Shown here: in pieces, positions 27,925 through 36,606 of the stretch
Position numbering within the stretch: position 1 is the stretch's first letter
Layout: each line of letters opens with the position of its first letter
Assembly: GCA_965222835.1 (NCBI GenBank)
Contig: CBDCUQ010000003.1
Span: forward strand, 558,001-622,000
Reading direction: 5' to 3'
Length of the DNA: 64,000 nucleotides
Source: CBDCUQ01 sp965222835
GTDB taxonomy: Bacteria > Pseudomonadota > Alphaproteobacteria > Rhizobiales > Hyphomicrobiaceae
Notes under the pieces: generated by a model
The model's database searches: none
What the model was told of the DNA's origin: nothing
The model's input: only the letters and a program-made list of their open reading frames with translations
Translations under genes and position numbers: made by a program

Positions 27925-29115
27925 GTGCGCATTCACGGGACAGCCTTTGGAATACTGGCCGCGGGCCTTGTTCTGGCCGCCTGCGCGAGCGCGCCGGTGC
28001 GGGAGATCGTTCCGGCCACGCTGGTCTCGGAAGCTGCCATTCCCGCCTTTGGAAACGTGCGCATGTGGGGGGACGGAGACGCAACAGACGTCGATAAATT
28101 CTTGCAGGCCGATGGTGACCTCTTCAAACGAAAATGGCGCGCCCGTGCGGCCAAAAAGAAAGGTCGGCTTGAGGCGAACCTACTTGCTCTCTCAGGTGGG
28201 GGAGATGACGGGGCGTTTGGTGCTGGTCTGCTGGTCGGCTGGAGTGAAGCGGGCACGCGTCCTGAGTTCGATCTTGTTACCGGCATTAGTGCCGGGGCGC
28301 TGATCGCGCCAATGGCCTTTTTGGGCCCGGAGTATGACGGCAAGCTGGCGACGTTTTTCACCCAGCACGACAAAGAGGATATTTTACAGGCCACCGTTCT
28401 TTCCGGAATTTTCGGTGGCTCATCGCTTGCCGATTCCTTCCCGCTCGAAAGACTGATCAGTCAGTACGTCGACATGACAGTGTTGCGGCGCGTCGCGGAA
28501 GAGCGCGCGAAGGGGCGTCTACTCGTCATCGGGACGACCAATATCGACGCGCAACGTCCCGTCTATTGGGACATGGGGCGGATCGCACAACAGGGCAATG
28601 CGAAGGCGCTGGAACTGTTCCGCAAGGTCCTGCTCGCATCCGCCTCAATTCCTGGCGTGTTTCCCCCTGTGCACATCAACGTCACCGCCAATGGCAAAAC
28701 CTATCAAGAGCTGCACGTGGACGGGGGGACGACCAATCAGATCTTTCTTTCTCCAGGTGATTTCAGCTTTCGTTCCCTTGATCGCAAATTGGGGAAATCG
28801 ATCAAACGGCGGCTTTATATCGTCCGTAACTCCAAGATCGATCCTGAGTGGAAGCCCACAAAGGAGACCACGATCGGTCTCGCGCAGCGGTCACTTGAAA
28901 CGCTCATTAAGAACCAAGGAATTGGCGACCTCATTCGCATGTATGAAAAGGCGAAGAAGGACGGCATCCGCTACCATTTGATTGCGATACCTGACGACTT
29001 CAAAGCGCCGCGTAAGGCGCCCTTCGATCTTGCCTATATGAAACCGCTTTACGGTAAGGGCTACCGGACGGGACGTGAGGGCATTCCCTGGAGGAAGAAA
29101 CCGCCGGGATTGTAG
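27925..29115 (+). CDS. Patatin-like lipoprotein
   Basis: Envelope serine esterase or phospholipase, 396 residues, GTG start. The N-terminus MRIHGTAFGILAAGLVLAAC has a clear lipobox with lipid-modified Cys20. The catalytic dyad of a patatin is present: oxyanion region ALSGGGDDGAFGAG, nucleophile Ser122 in TGISAGAL, and Asp266 in LHVDGGTTNQ. It is divergent from the cytoplasmic patatin beside it. The start relies on the GTG, since the next in-frame ATG (28060s) would remove the signal. A ribosome site is weak. Confidence 0.85.
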   Translation: MRIHGTAFGILAAGLVLAACASAPVREIVPATLVSEAAIPAFGNVRMWGDGDATDVDKFLQADGDLFKRKWRARAAKKKGRLEANLLALSGGGDDGAFGAGLLVGWSEAGTRPEFDLVTGISAGALIAPMAFLGPEYDGKLATFFTQHDKEDILQATVLSGIFGGSSLADSFPLERLISQYVDMTVLRRVAEERAKGRLLVIGTTNIDAQRPVYWDMGRIAQQGNAKALELFRKVLLASASIPGVFPPVHINVTANGKTYQELHVDGGTTNQIFLSPGDFSFRSLDRKLGKSIKRRLYIVRNSKIDPEWKPTKETTIGLAQRSLETLIKNQGIGDLIRMYEKAKKDGIRYHLIAIPDDFKAPRKAPFDLAYMKPLYGKGYRTGREGIPWRKKPPGL

Positions 29116-29155
29116 TCGTGGTGGGCTGTTTGAAGGTTCGTTTGGTTCGGCCGCT

Positions 29156-29266
29156 TAGAGCGCATTTGCCAAAGTTGGAAAACCGATTGGTGTTTTGCCT
29201 GCGCGCTCTATGTTGTTGTTTGAGAGTCTGATTCACGCTCTCGATTGAAGCGTAAGCGCTTCAATC
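29156..29266. repeat. Intergenic palindromic repeat region
   Basis: Two inverted repeats lie between convergent genes. TAGAGCGCA at 29156 pairs with the end GCGCTCTA at 29210 across about 40 bases. Next, GATTGAAGCG (29243-29252) pairs perfectly with CGCTTCAATC (29257-29266), a tight hairpin with a four-base loop. This composition resembles short dispersed repeats of Hyphomicrobiales genomes; it could also end transcription from both sides. Only one copy is in the window. Confidence 0.6.
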
Positions 29267-29281
29267 TCGAACGATCAGGCC

Positions 29282-29713
29282 CTAGGCGGCGACATCGACC
29301 GTCTCAGCGGACAGGCTCTTCAAGGCGTCGCTTGCAGCGCGTGCCACCTTCATGGGATTGAAGCCCCAGTTGGTGTTGAGGCGCATGCTGGCGGCGGCTG
29401 CGAGGATTTCAAGAATGGCGGCTTCGCCATGAGCGGCGATGAGACCGGCAATGCGTCTGGCACGGCAGACGTCGGCCAGAGCGCGGAAGCGTAAGAGCAC
29501 AGCGGTCTTGCGAATGCGGCCTCTCTGCAAGTGCATCCAGAAAACCTGTTCGACGCGTTTCAGATGGTCTTCCGTCAATTGCTCAGCCGCGGCCAGCGAG
29601 CCTCCGGCGGACCGGAGAAGTTTTGCCGCAAGCACGAGCTCACGCATGGTGACAGCCGGGACATCGGACGTATCGACCGCTTCGGAGGCGGTGTTAATCT
29701 GAGCAGTGGTCAT
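29282..29713 (-). CDS. Hypothetical helical protein
   Basis: A 143-residue, Ala/Leu/Arg-rich protein predicted to be mostly helical; no signal or membrane segment, and no known motif. A conserved-looking middle part contains LRFRALADVCRARRIAGLIA. It starts 251 bases downstream from the small cold-shock-like gene start in the same direction. Codon use looks normal for the region, which supports it as a real gene. Function unknown. Confidence 0.5.
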   Translation of the reverse strand: MTTAQINTASEAVDTSDVPAVTMRELVLAAKLLRSAGGSLAAAEQLTEDHLKRVEQVFWMHLQRGRIRKTAVLLRFRALADVCRARRIAGLIAAHGEAAILEILAAAASMRLNTNWGFNPMKVARAASDALKSLSAETVDVAA

Positions 29714-29743
29714 TGGTCACACACTGGCAAACTGGTTTCGGCC

Positions 29744-29962
29744 TTAGCTCTCGTTGGCGCCAAACGCGTCAAACGGTGTGCCGTACATCAGGAAGATTTG
29801 TTGTGCGCGGCGCGACTCGAGAAGGAAATCGACGTCGTAACCAACAAGCTTGCCGTTCGGATTCACAACTTCGTCTTTTGTGAAGCGAAACCGGCTGCCG
29901 TCCTCGGCGTGAATCACGCCGAAGCCGAGGGTGTCGTCAAATTTGACGATTTGTCCGTGCAT
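29744..29962 (-). CDS. Small cold-shock-like (OB-fold) protein
   Basis: A 72-residue protein starting MHGQIVKFDDTLGFGVIHAEDG. The pattern, with GFGVI and FRFTKDEV, resembles the nucleic-acid-binding face of cold-shock domains, but the RNP motifs are imperfect. An AAGGAG box precedes the ATG at 29962; the longer frame from 30013 adds a non-homologous N-terminus. It could bind RNA or single-stranded DNA. The identity as a CspA relative is only likely. Confidence 0.65.
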   Translation of the reverse strand: MHGQIVKFDDTLGFGVIHAEDGSRFRFTKDEVVNPNGKLVGYDVDFLLESRRAQQIFLMYGTPFDAFGANES

Positions 29963-30174
29963 GGACTTGCTCCTTTTGATCCCAAGAGCCGCAGTGTCAA
30001 GCCGGCTCATCATGGGCGGAGCATGCCCGATCTCCCTCCGCGGGGCTGTTCCGGGCGGGACAGGTCGCCTGGATTTGTTTCAAGAAAAATATAGGGTTAA
30101 TGGATAATCGGTGATTGTAGCGCCAGCGACCTTGGAGCCCGAGCGCGCCGGCAGATCAGGCCGACAGCGCCGGG

Positions 30175-31380
30175 TTAACCGCCGGCATCCACCTCTCCGC
30201 GATCAAACCGGCGCGCATAATCCGTTTGCCCACCCGAAGCCAGAATACGCGCCTGCTCGATCCAGTTCTCGCGCTCAATGCGTCCGTGCGGTTCCACGTA
30301 CTGGCCGTAGTGCTTAAGGTCGGCGCCGGTCCAGTTTGCAATCTGCTCGTAGCTCATAATGCCAAGCGCATTGAGCTTCTTTTCTATCAGCACGCCAATG
30401 CCGCGAATGCGCTTGAGATCGTCATGACTTGTTGGCTCAAGCGGCACCGAAGCGTCGCTTCTGAGTGCTTCTGAGCGGACCGAGCGCAGATGTGAATAGT
30501 CCGCCTTTGACTCATCTGACGGGACTTCCGCCGCTTCTGCGGGCGATTGCGCCTTCTCAGCCTCATTTGTTCGAATGGCCTCCGCGAGGTTCACCGGACG
30601 GGCGGCGGTGCTTGCCGCTGCAGCCGCAACCGTCGCGGCGCCTGCAGCCGCCGGTGCTTCAGATGCAGCTGTCGTCGTCGACTGCGGCGCACTTGGTGGA
30701 GTTACTGGTGCCGCCTTCTCTCCATCCCGCATTCGGCGAGCATGTTCCGTCAATCCACCCTTGGCCAGGATCTGCGCCTGTTCGATCCAGTTTTCCTTTT
30801 CAATCCGGCCAGCAAAGCCGAGCGCCTGGCTCATGCGATTGACGTCCGCGGCAGTCCATTCGGCGATTTGCTTGAGTGTGCTTGTTCCATGGGCGACGAG
30901 CCGCTCTTCGGTGTCAGCGTCGATCGTACGGATTTGCTTTAAGTCGTCGGCCGGGCCGGTCGCTACCGGGGCGGCGGGTGCGGGAGCGGGCGCGGCGGGT
31001 GCCGGTTTTTGATGAGAGAGTGCGTGGGAGGCTGCCGCCGCGGCGGCGCTGGCAACAGCGACTGTGGCAGCACTGGGTGCTCGCGTTGTTTCGGCAGCAG
31101 CGGGTGCCGGTTGGACTTCAACAACAGGGGGCGATGCCGTTGCCGCCGATGCCGCTTCGTCGCCGCTCAATGCGCGTCCAAAACGTTCCTCCCCGACCGA
31201 CCCTCCGGCCGCGGTCTCTGTGAGCATCGTTCCATCTGGGGCCATCTGCGCCTGGCGCCAAGCGACTTGCTCGTCGCGGGGTTGCGTGGCGATCGCCCGT
31301 CTTAGACCACAGGCCAGCATGGCGCCAAACAAATAGGCGGCGAGTAGCAGCAGAAAGATCTGAAGTAGCAACATCATCAT
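30175..31380 (-). CDS. Membrane-anchored protein with two helix-hairpin-helix-like domains
   Basis: A 401-residue protein. One N-terminal membrane helix (LLLQIFLLLLAAYLFGAMLA) is followed by a long Ala/Pro linker and two homologous 65-residue domains, at about 145-215 (DLKQIRTIDADTEERLVAHG) and 325-395 (DLKRIRGIGVLIEKKLNALG). Both contain the sequence WIEQA and AARR/YARR ends. Domains like these occur fused to NuoE and L21 in alphaproteobacteria. The gene closes an operon after an OmpA-type gene and a 32-residue membrane peptide. A role at the inner membrane is likely; the partner is unknown. Confidence 0.75.
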   Translation of the reverse strand: MMMLLLQIFLLLLAAYLFGAMLACGLRRAIATQPRDEQVAWRQAQMAPDGTMLTETAAGGSVGEERFGRALSGDEAASAATASPPVVEVQPAPAAAETTRAPSAATVAVASAAAAAASHALSHQKPAPAAPAPAPAAPVATGPADDLKQIRTIDADTEERLVAHGTSTLKQIAEWTAADVNRMSQALGFAGRIEKENWIEQAQILAKGGLTEHARRMRDGEKAAPVTPPSAPQSTTTAASEAPAAAGAATVAAAAASTAARPVNLAEAIRTNEAEKAQSPAEAAEVPSDESKADYSHLRSVRSEALRSDASVPLEPTSHDDLKRIRGIGVLIEKKLNALGIMSYEQIANWTGADLKHYGQYVEPHGRIERENWIEQARILASGGQTDYARRFDRGEVDAGG

Positions 31381-31442
31381 TTTGCACGTCTCCCAAAGCT
31401 CGCCTGCGGACGCGGCGGTTTATGGATTCCAAATGAGCCGAA

Positions 31443-31541
31443 CTAGTCTTTGACACGACTACATGAGATCCACCCCACAGCCACGCCCAGCGCGAAGGCG
31501 CCGACGACGTACCAAATCAACTTTGCGAGCAGATAATCCAT
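31443..31541 (-). CDS. Small membrane peptide, 32 residues
   Basis: An unlisted short gene between the OmpA-type and helix-hairpin-helix genes. The peptide is MDYLLAKLIWYVVGAFALGV followed by AVGWISCSRVKD, one transmembrane helix with a short positive tail. It starts 37 bases after the OmpA gene stop and ends 62 bases before the next gene. Small single-helix proteins at this position occur with OmpA/BON genes in related bacteria. Expression is not proven, but codon choice and position support it. Confidence 0.6.
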   Translation of the reverse strand: MDYLLAKLIWYVVGAFALGVAVGWISCSRVKD

Positions 31542-31578
31542 CGCTCGATCCTCTCTATCGTGTTCAATCTCGTTCCAT

Positions 31579-33915
31579 TCATTCTGTCACGACCAAGAAC
31601 TCGATACGGCGGTTCTTGGCTTTATTGGCATCTGTGTCATTGGGTGCGACCGGGCGCTCCGGCCCATACCCGATTGCAGAAAGTCGGCTCCCCTCGATCC
31701 CGGCTTCAACAAGATAGGTCACAACCGACTGGGCGCGGCGCACGGAAAGACGTTGATTGCGGTCCGGATCGCCATCCGAATCCGTGTGTCCCTCGACCTC
31801 GACGCGCACGCTGGGACACTCGGCGACCAGTTTCGCCAATTTGTTGAGCGTCGGCCGGCTGCGCCTGTCGAGCTCATCGCTTGCATACTCGAAGAGAATG
31901 GTCCCGCTGGCCGCCGTTTGGCGGAGGAGCTTTTGGCATTTCTGGGCTTCGGCCTGCCGCCGCTGGCGGGCTCCTGCTGCCCCGGCTTCACGGGCCGTGT
32001 TTAATCGAGGCGACCAGTCTTCCGCTTCACGCCGTCGGGCCAGTTCCTGTGCGCGGCGCCTGGTCTCGGTTTCCTCTTCGGCACGCCTCTTCGCCTCGAC
32101 TTCTTCCGCCAGGCGGCGTGCCTCCTGCTCCTCTGCAGCGCCGATTGCCTCGCGATCAACAACGGCTATCGAGTGCCGACCGATATATCCCGTGGGAAGA
32201 TCGTTTGCTAATCCGGCGCGCACGGCATCCAATGCGCTTTGGCTCGGCGCCTCGCCCGTTATGTATACATCGTCGAGGAACAGCATCGCCGTTCCGTGAT
32301 GCAGACGGGCGAGGTTTTGCACGGCCGTGCCGGTTGCCTTCTGCCATTTGGTCGCCGGCTTTGACACGACCACCATGCGGTCTTCGATCCGTGCACCGGG
32401 AAAGCTCTCGGCCACGAGCCGCAAAAGCCGGCTCTTTTGCGCCAAGTCCGGAGCCTCGCCTTCAAGAATTACGCTCCCCTTGGTGTAGAGCGCCTGCCAC
32501 CACAGGTTCGGCTCACGCGGGATATCGACCACAATGCGCGGCGTGACCTCGCAGGCTTCGCCCGCCGTGCTCTGCAAACCCTTGGTGATCGAGGTTGCCA
32601 GGGCTTGATCGCGGGTCACACCTGAAAGCTCGAGGGCCGTGTCGGTAAGCTTGAGCGTGCCCGTACCGAGCCTGCCCAATGCGGTGATGCCCGCCAAAGT
32701 GCACGTCTGCCAACTATCAGGTGCACCTGCTGCGAGCTTGAGCTTGTCGCGGACCGTGCGCTTGGGATAGGCGCTCTGAACCGCTCTAATAAGCGTGGCG
32801 CGCGCCTCTTCGCTCGGCGCATAGCCGGTGACATCGATGCCTTCGTCGGCAGCCACAACCATGGTTTCGAAGACGCTCACGGATGCGAGCGGTGGCGGTA
32901 ACGCCCTGATCTTTTCGGCGACTCTATACTTATCAGGTGCCGCATTTCCCAGCGTTCCGCGAACAGCGGCGGCGGTTGCTTCATCCTTGGCGATACCGCT
33001 CAAGATCAGCTTTCGATCGCTCAGGCTCACGGTGCCTTCCTGCAACCGCTTTAACTGGTTGAGGCCAAAGGTTGCTACGGACGCAAAATCATCCGGCGAG
33101 CCCGAAGCGATCTCGAGCCGGTCGACCACCGCGATGCCCGGAAACGTTTTCTTTGCACTGGCAAAGAGGGCCTCGCGCGTTTGTTCGTCCGGGGCAAAAC
33201 CAGAAAGCACCAATTGGTTTTCAGAAAGCTTGGCCATCCACGTGAACGGGCTTATCGCCGGTGGGCGGATGGCCTCACGGCCCAGCTTCCATCCCTTGGG
33301 AAGTGCATTTGGAATGGCGGCCCGCAGGGACTTGTAGCTTCCTTGATTGGAGGCTTCGCCTTCGATCGACAGCGTGGTCCTGTCGAGCTTGACCGCGCCC
33401 GTCTTGAGGGAGCCTAGCTGCGTCAGCGAGAACTCGATCCCTTTGAACCAGAACTCTCTCTTCGGGGCACCGCGCGCCACCGTCATTTCATCCTCGGCCC
33501 TGAAATCTGGAAACACGGCGCGGGCGCGTTTCATGATTGCCGAGCGCATCTCCTCGTCGGCGACGTAACCGCCGAGGCGCACCCCGCTAGTATCGATCCG
33601 CTCGGCCGTCCACGTAAAGTCAGAGACGGATGCGACCAAATCCGTGCGGGCATCAACGATGCGCACGCCCCAAACACGGCGTAAGATTTCCCTGGCGAGC
33701 TTCGGCTCCCGTTCCTTGATGGCCTTGCCCGTCAGCGTGGCGTCGCGGCCGTCGAACTTGGTGTGTGCCCAGTCGAGACCCTGCTCGCGGAGCATCTCTT
33801 TTGATCTCAGGGCCAGATCGGCTTCGATGATGGGACGCTCCCAGTGGAACGCAAGAAATGACAGCATCGACAATGGAATAATACCCCACAGCCAACGCAA
33901 CGGATTACATGCCAT
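31579..33915 (-). CDS. OmpA-family protein with BON-like repeats
   Basis: A 778-residue envelope protein. One N-terminal hydrophobic helix (LRWLWGIIPLSMLSFLAF) is followed by about seven BON-like repeats of roughly 75 residues, recognised by recurring VVDRLEIASG/AFPG-like stretches. A charged Arg/Glu coiled coil (about 600-660) leads to a C-terminal OmpA domain (VRVEVEGHTDSDGDPDRNQR, SVRRAQSVVTYLVEAGI) that binds peptidoglycan. The ATG at 33915 is chosen because AGGAGAG lies nine bases upstream and the extra N-terminus lacks features. It likely links the inner membrane to the cell wall. Confidence 0.87.
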   Translation of the reverse strand: MACNPLRWLWGIIPLSMLSFLAFHWERPIIEADLALRSKEMLREQGLDWAHTKFDGRDATLTGKAIKEREPKLAREILRRVWGVRIVDARTDLVASVSDFTWTAERIDTSGVRLGGYVADEEMRSAIMKRARAVFPDFRAEDEMTVARGAPKREFWFKGIEFSLTQLGSLKTGAVKLDRTTLSIEGEASNQGSYKSLRAAIPNALPKGWKLGREAIRPPAISPFTWMAKLSENQLVLSGFAPDEQTREALFASAKKTFPGIAVVDRLEIASGSPDDFASVATFGLNQLKRLQEGTVSLSDRKLILSGIAKDEATAAAVRGTLGNAAPDKYRVAEKIRALPPPLASVSVFETMVVAADEGIDVTGYAPSEEARATLIRAVQSAYPKRTVRDKLKLAAGAPDSWQTCTLAGITALGRLGTGTLKLTDTALELSGVTRDQALATSITKGLQSTAGEACEVTPRIVVDIPREPNLWWQALYTKGSVILEGEAPDLAQKSRLLRLVAESFPGARIEDRMVVVSKPATKWQKATGTAVQNLARLHHGTAMLFLDDVYITGEAPSQSALDAVRAGLANDLPTGYIGRHSIAVVDREAIGAAEEQEARRLAEEVEAKRRAEEETETRRRAQELARRREAEDWSPRLNTAREAGAAGARQRRQAEAQKCQKLLRQTAASGTILFEYASDELDRRSRPTLNKLAKLVAECPSVRVEVEGHTDSDGDPDRNQRLSVRRAQSVVTYLVEAGIEGSRLSAIGYGPERPVAPNDTDANKAKNRRIEFLVVTE

Positions 33916-34526
33916 TCTCTGGTCTCTCCTGGTCGTCACCCGCGGTGGAGCCGAGCAAATCACTCGGCAGCCTGTCTTCGCGCTACCTCCGGCTTCGCGC
34001 CAAAACGCCTTCGTGCCCTCAGGCTGACCCCCGTATCGACCCCGAGCCGACTATAGACAAGGCGACAGCGGTTTCCAAGTTGCGCCAAAGTGATCCGATT
34101 GAGCTCAAGTGCCTGGAAATTAGCCATTTCGTGGCGTTCAATTTGGGCGCCGACCGCAGCAACTTCTGTGCGTGGGACGGGTCTATGCCGACGTGGGGCT
34201 GCGTCTGGCGGAGCGTATCTTCGGCTGGTGCCTTCTGTCGTTCTGTCGCACCGCAGGCTCGATTTGGGCTCGCCAGTCCCGATACATCGCTGGCCGCCCC
34301 TTTCCTCCCAACGTCTACGTTGCTCAGGGGAAAGAAAGCCGGGAGACTTGATTCGGCGACGAGAGTCCCAAGAGGACCTGTCATTAGGCTTGTGCCGTGT
34401 TCCGTGGCCCTAAAGCGGGCGGTTGGCACTTCGTGATCCCGAGCCTTTCGAGCGCGAATTAGGTGTAGGATGACGATACCAATTGTTGGCTTAGCGTCGC
34501 TCCCGTTGGCAACAGGGGTTAACCAA
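33916..34526. other. Long intergenic region between divergent genes
   Basis: About 610 bases with frames on both strands that look non-coding: low-complexity composition, no homology-like motifs and no good starts. It should contain the promoters of the OmpA operon and the response regulator. No obvious repeat, RNA gene or hairpin with a T-tract was found. A small RNA cannot be excluded. Confidence 0.45.
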
Positions 34527-35210
34527 ATGCCCGCAAGCTTTCTCGTGGTGGACGATCATCCCCTCTTCCGGGAGGCGCTGCAGCTCGCCATTCAGTCGGC
34601 TTATCCCGAAGCCAACATCGTGGAGGCCGCGTCAATTGCCGCAGCCAGGGCCGCACTCGGCGGCGACACTGCCTTCGATCTGATCCTTCTGGATCTTGCC
34701 ATGCCGGGCACGCGCGGCTTTGATGGCCTCTTGGAGCTACGCACATCGCATCCGAAGCTGCCGATTGTGATCGTCTCGGCGCTTGATGACCCGCGGATCA
34801 TACATGAAGCGATGACGTGCGGCGCCGCGGGTTACATTTCAAAATCAATACGCAAACCGGAATTGGCCGACGCTATTCAGGATCTCATGAATGGCGTCGT
34901 CTACCTGCCGAAGGATTATGTGCCACCCGAAGCCGGTACAGATGGCACTGACCCGGACATTGCGTCACGCATCACGCTCTTGACCCCGCAGCAGCTTCGC
35001 GTTCTGCAGATGCTACGACAAGGCCTGTTGAACAAACAGATAGCGTTTGAGCTCGGCGTCGGCGAAACGACCATCAAGGCACATATGTCGGAGATTTTGC
35101 GTAAGCTTGGCGTTGCGTCGCGAACGCAAGCTGTGATCGAAGTTTCCAAGATTGACTTCGATACGATATTGAATCCTCCGCCGGAGCCAAAAAGCGACAG
35201 CCCCGCCTGA
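34527..35210 (+). CDS. NarL/LuxR-family response regulator
   Basis: A 227-residue two-component regulator. The receiver domain (SFLVVDDHPLFREALQLAI) has the phosphoacceptor Asp56 in LILLDLAMPGTRG and conserved Thr/Ser and Lys in the GAAGYISKS loop. The C-terminal LuxR helix-turn-helix is LTPQQLRVLQMLRQGLLNKQ with KLGVASRTQAV. The ATG at 34527 (MPASFLVVDDHP) is preferred over one at 34470, which adds 19 unrelated residues. Its likely kinase is the hybrid kinase encoded convergently at 35232-36596. The target promoters are unknown. Confidence 0.9.
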   Translation: MPASFLVVDDHPLFREALQLAIQSAYPEANIVEAASIAAARAALGGDTAFDLILLDLAMPGTRGFDGLLELRTSHPKLPIVIVSALDDPRIIHEAMTCGAAGYISKSIRKPELADAIQDLMNGVVYLPKDYVPPEAGTDGTDPDIASRITLLTPQQLRVLQMLRQGLLNKQIAFELGVGETTIKAHMSEILRKLGVASRTQAVIEVSKIDFDTILNPPPEPKSDSPA

Positions 35211-35231
35211 CTTGGTGATCCCTCCCAGTCC

Positions 35232-36596
35232 CTAACGCAACAAATGCTGGATCAGCGCCCGTAGCTCTGCCGGCCGCACAGGTTTTTTCAGAATCTCACA
35301 CTCGGTTCGGGCGGCTTCCGCTGCGACCTCAGTTGAGTGATCTGCAGTGATGATCACAGCGGGAAGTGCCGATTTCGCATGCACCCTCAGCCATTCCACG
35401 GCTCTTGTCCCCGTCTCACCGTGATCGAGATGAAAATCCGCGAGCACAATGTCGGGTAAGAACCCTGGCTCCGCCTCGTAGATCCTCTCAATATCGCGGA
35501 GGCTTTGCGCGGTCCTTACGTTGCACGACCACTTGCCCAAGAGCACACGCATCGCCTCGAGGACGTTCGCATCGTTGTCAATGACGACGGCCGCGCGACC
35601 TGCCAAATCGTAGGCCGTCCTGACGGACGGTTCTTCGTCAACGCGGGCGGTGTCTTCGGCACGCCCGGCGTAAGGTGCAAAGACGCTGAAACGGGTTCCG
35701 TGGCGGAGCTTGGAACAAACCTCGACCTTGTGACCCAGCGCTTCGGCCGTGCGTTGGACAATTGACAAACCCAGACCGAATCCTGTGCCGGCTCCCCGCC
35801 CTGCTGCAGCGCCGCGCTGAAACTCCTCGAACATGCGCTCTTGCTCTTCACATTCGATTCCGGGTCCTGTGTCCCAAACCTCGATGCGAACATTCGCACC
35901 GCGTCTGCGGGCGGCCAAAAGAACGCTGCCGTGTTCCGTATAGTTGATGGCGTTGGCAAGAAGGTTCTGCAGCATGCGCCTCAGCATTAGGTTGTCGGAG
36001 CGGACCATCAGGTCTGTCTTGCGCATGGACAGTCTGAGTGCGCGCATGCGTGCGATTGGCTCCGTGTCAAAGATGAGGCTTCGGAACATATCTGAAAGAC
36101 GAACCGCCTGTAACGCCGGGCGAATGACACCGGCCTCGAGTTTTGAAAGGTCGAGTATCGAGCGCAAGAGTTCCTCGATACTGGAGAGCGCGTGATCGAT
36201 TTGCCCTACGAGCCTGACCTGCTGGGTTTCTTGCCTTTTCTCGGACAGTGCCGAGAGGGAAAGCCGGGCAGCGTGCAGCGGCTGGAGAAGATCATGACCG
36301 GCCGCCGTAAAGAACCGCGTCTTAATTCGGTTCGCAAGCTCGGCCGCATCACGCGCGGCGACCAATTGTTCGTTCGCGATTTCGAGCCGCTCCAGCGCGC
36401 TGTTCAGCTCTTCCGTACGAATTCGCACCTGGGATTCGAGGCCTATTGCGGCTTGGAATAGTGAGAAGGCGTTCGCTTGCTGGTCCATCGACCGTTCGAC
36501 ACGCTGCATCAGCGCGTTGTTGATCTTTGTCAACTTCTCCACACGACGCATGAGCTCGGCGACGGTCGCATCCGGTTGGCCGTAGGGGACTGTCAT
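35232..36596 (-). CDS. Hybrid histidine kinase with C-terminal receiver domain
   Basis: A 454-residue soluble sensor kinase. An N-terminal coiled coil (MRRVEKLTKINNALMQRVER) leads to the phosphoacceptor His101 in FFTAAGHDLLQPLHAARLSL, the HDLLQPL class of HisKA, then an ATPase domain (NLLANAINYTEHG, DTGPGI, GTGFGLGLSIV). The last 120 residues are a receiver with Asp in VLADFHLDHGE. No membrane helix and no PAS domain were recognised. The ATG at 36596 follows GGAGACG. It starts 10 bases after the FIST gene, and the pair resembles the NosP-NahK arrangement described in Pseudomonas. Confidence 0.88.
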   Translation of the reverse strand: MTVPYGQPDATVAELMRRVEKLTKINNALMQRVERSMDQQANAFSLFQAAIGLESQVRIRTEELNSALERLEIANEQLVAARDAAELANRIKTRFFTAAGHDLLQPLHAARLSLSALSEKRQETQQVRLVGQIDHALSSIEELLRSILDLSKLEAGVIRPALQAVRLSDMFRSLIFDTEPIARMRALRLSMRKTDLMVRSDNLMLRRMLQNLLANAINYTEHGSVLLAARRRGANVRIEVWDTGPGIECEEQERMFEEFQRGAAAGRGAGTGFGLGLSIVQRTAEALGHKVEVCSKLRHGTRFSVFAPYAGRAEDTARVDEEPSVRTAYDLAGRAAVVIDNDANVLEAMRVLLGKWSCNVRTAQSLRDIERIYEAEPGFLPDIVLADFHLDHGETGTRAVEWLRVHAKSALPAVIITADHSTEVAAEAARTECEILKKPVRPAELRALIQHLLR

Positions 36597-36606
36597 GTTC
36601 GTCTCC

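Noticed and set aside
34019..34429. A 136-codon minus-strand frame in the gap between the OmpA operon and the regulator
   Set aside because: No ribosome site, no domain-like pattern and composition unlike neighbouring proteins; it overlaps an equally long frame on the other strand.
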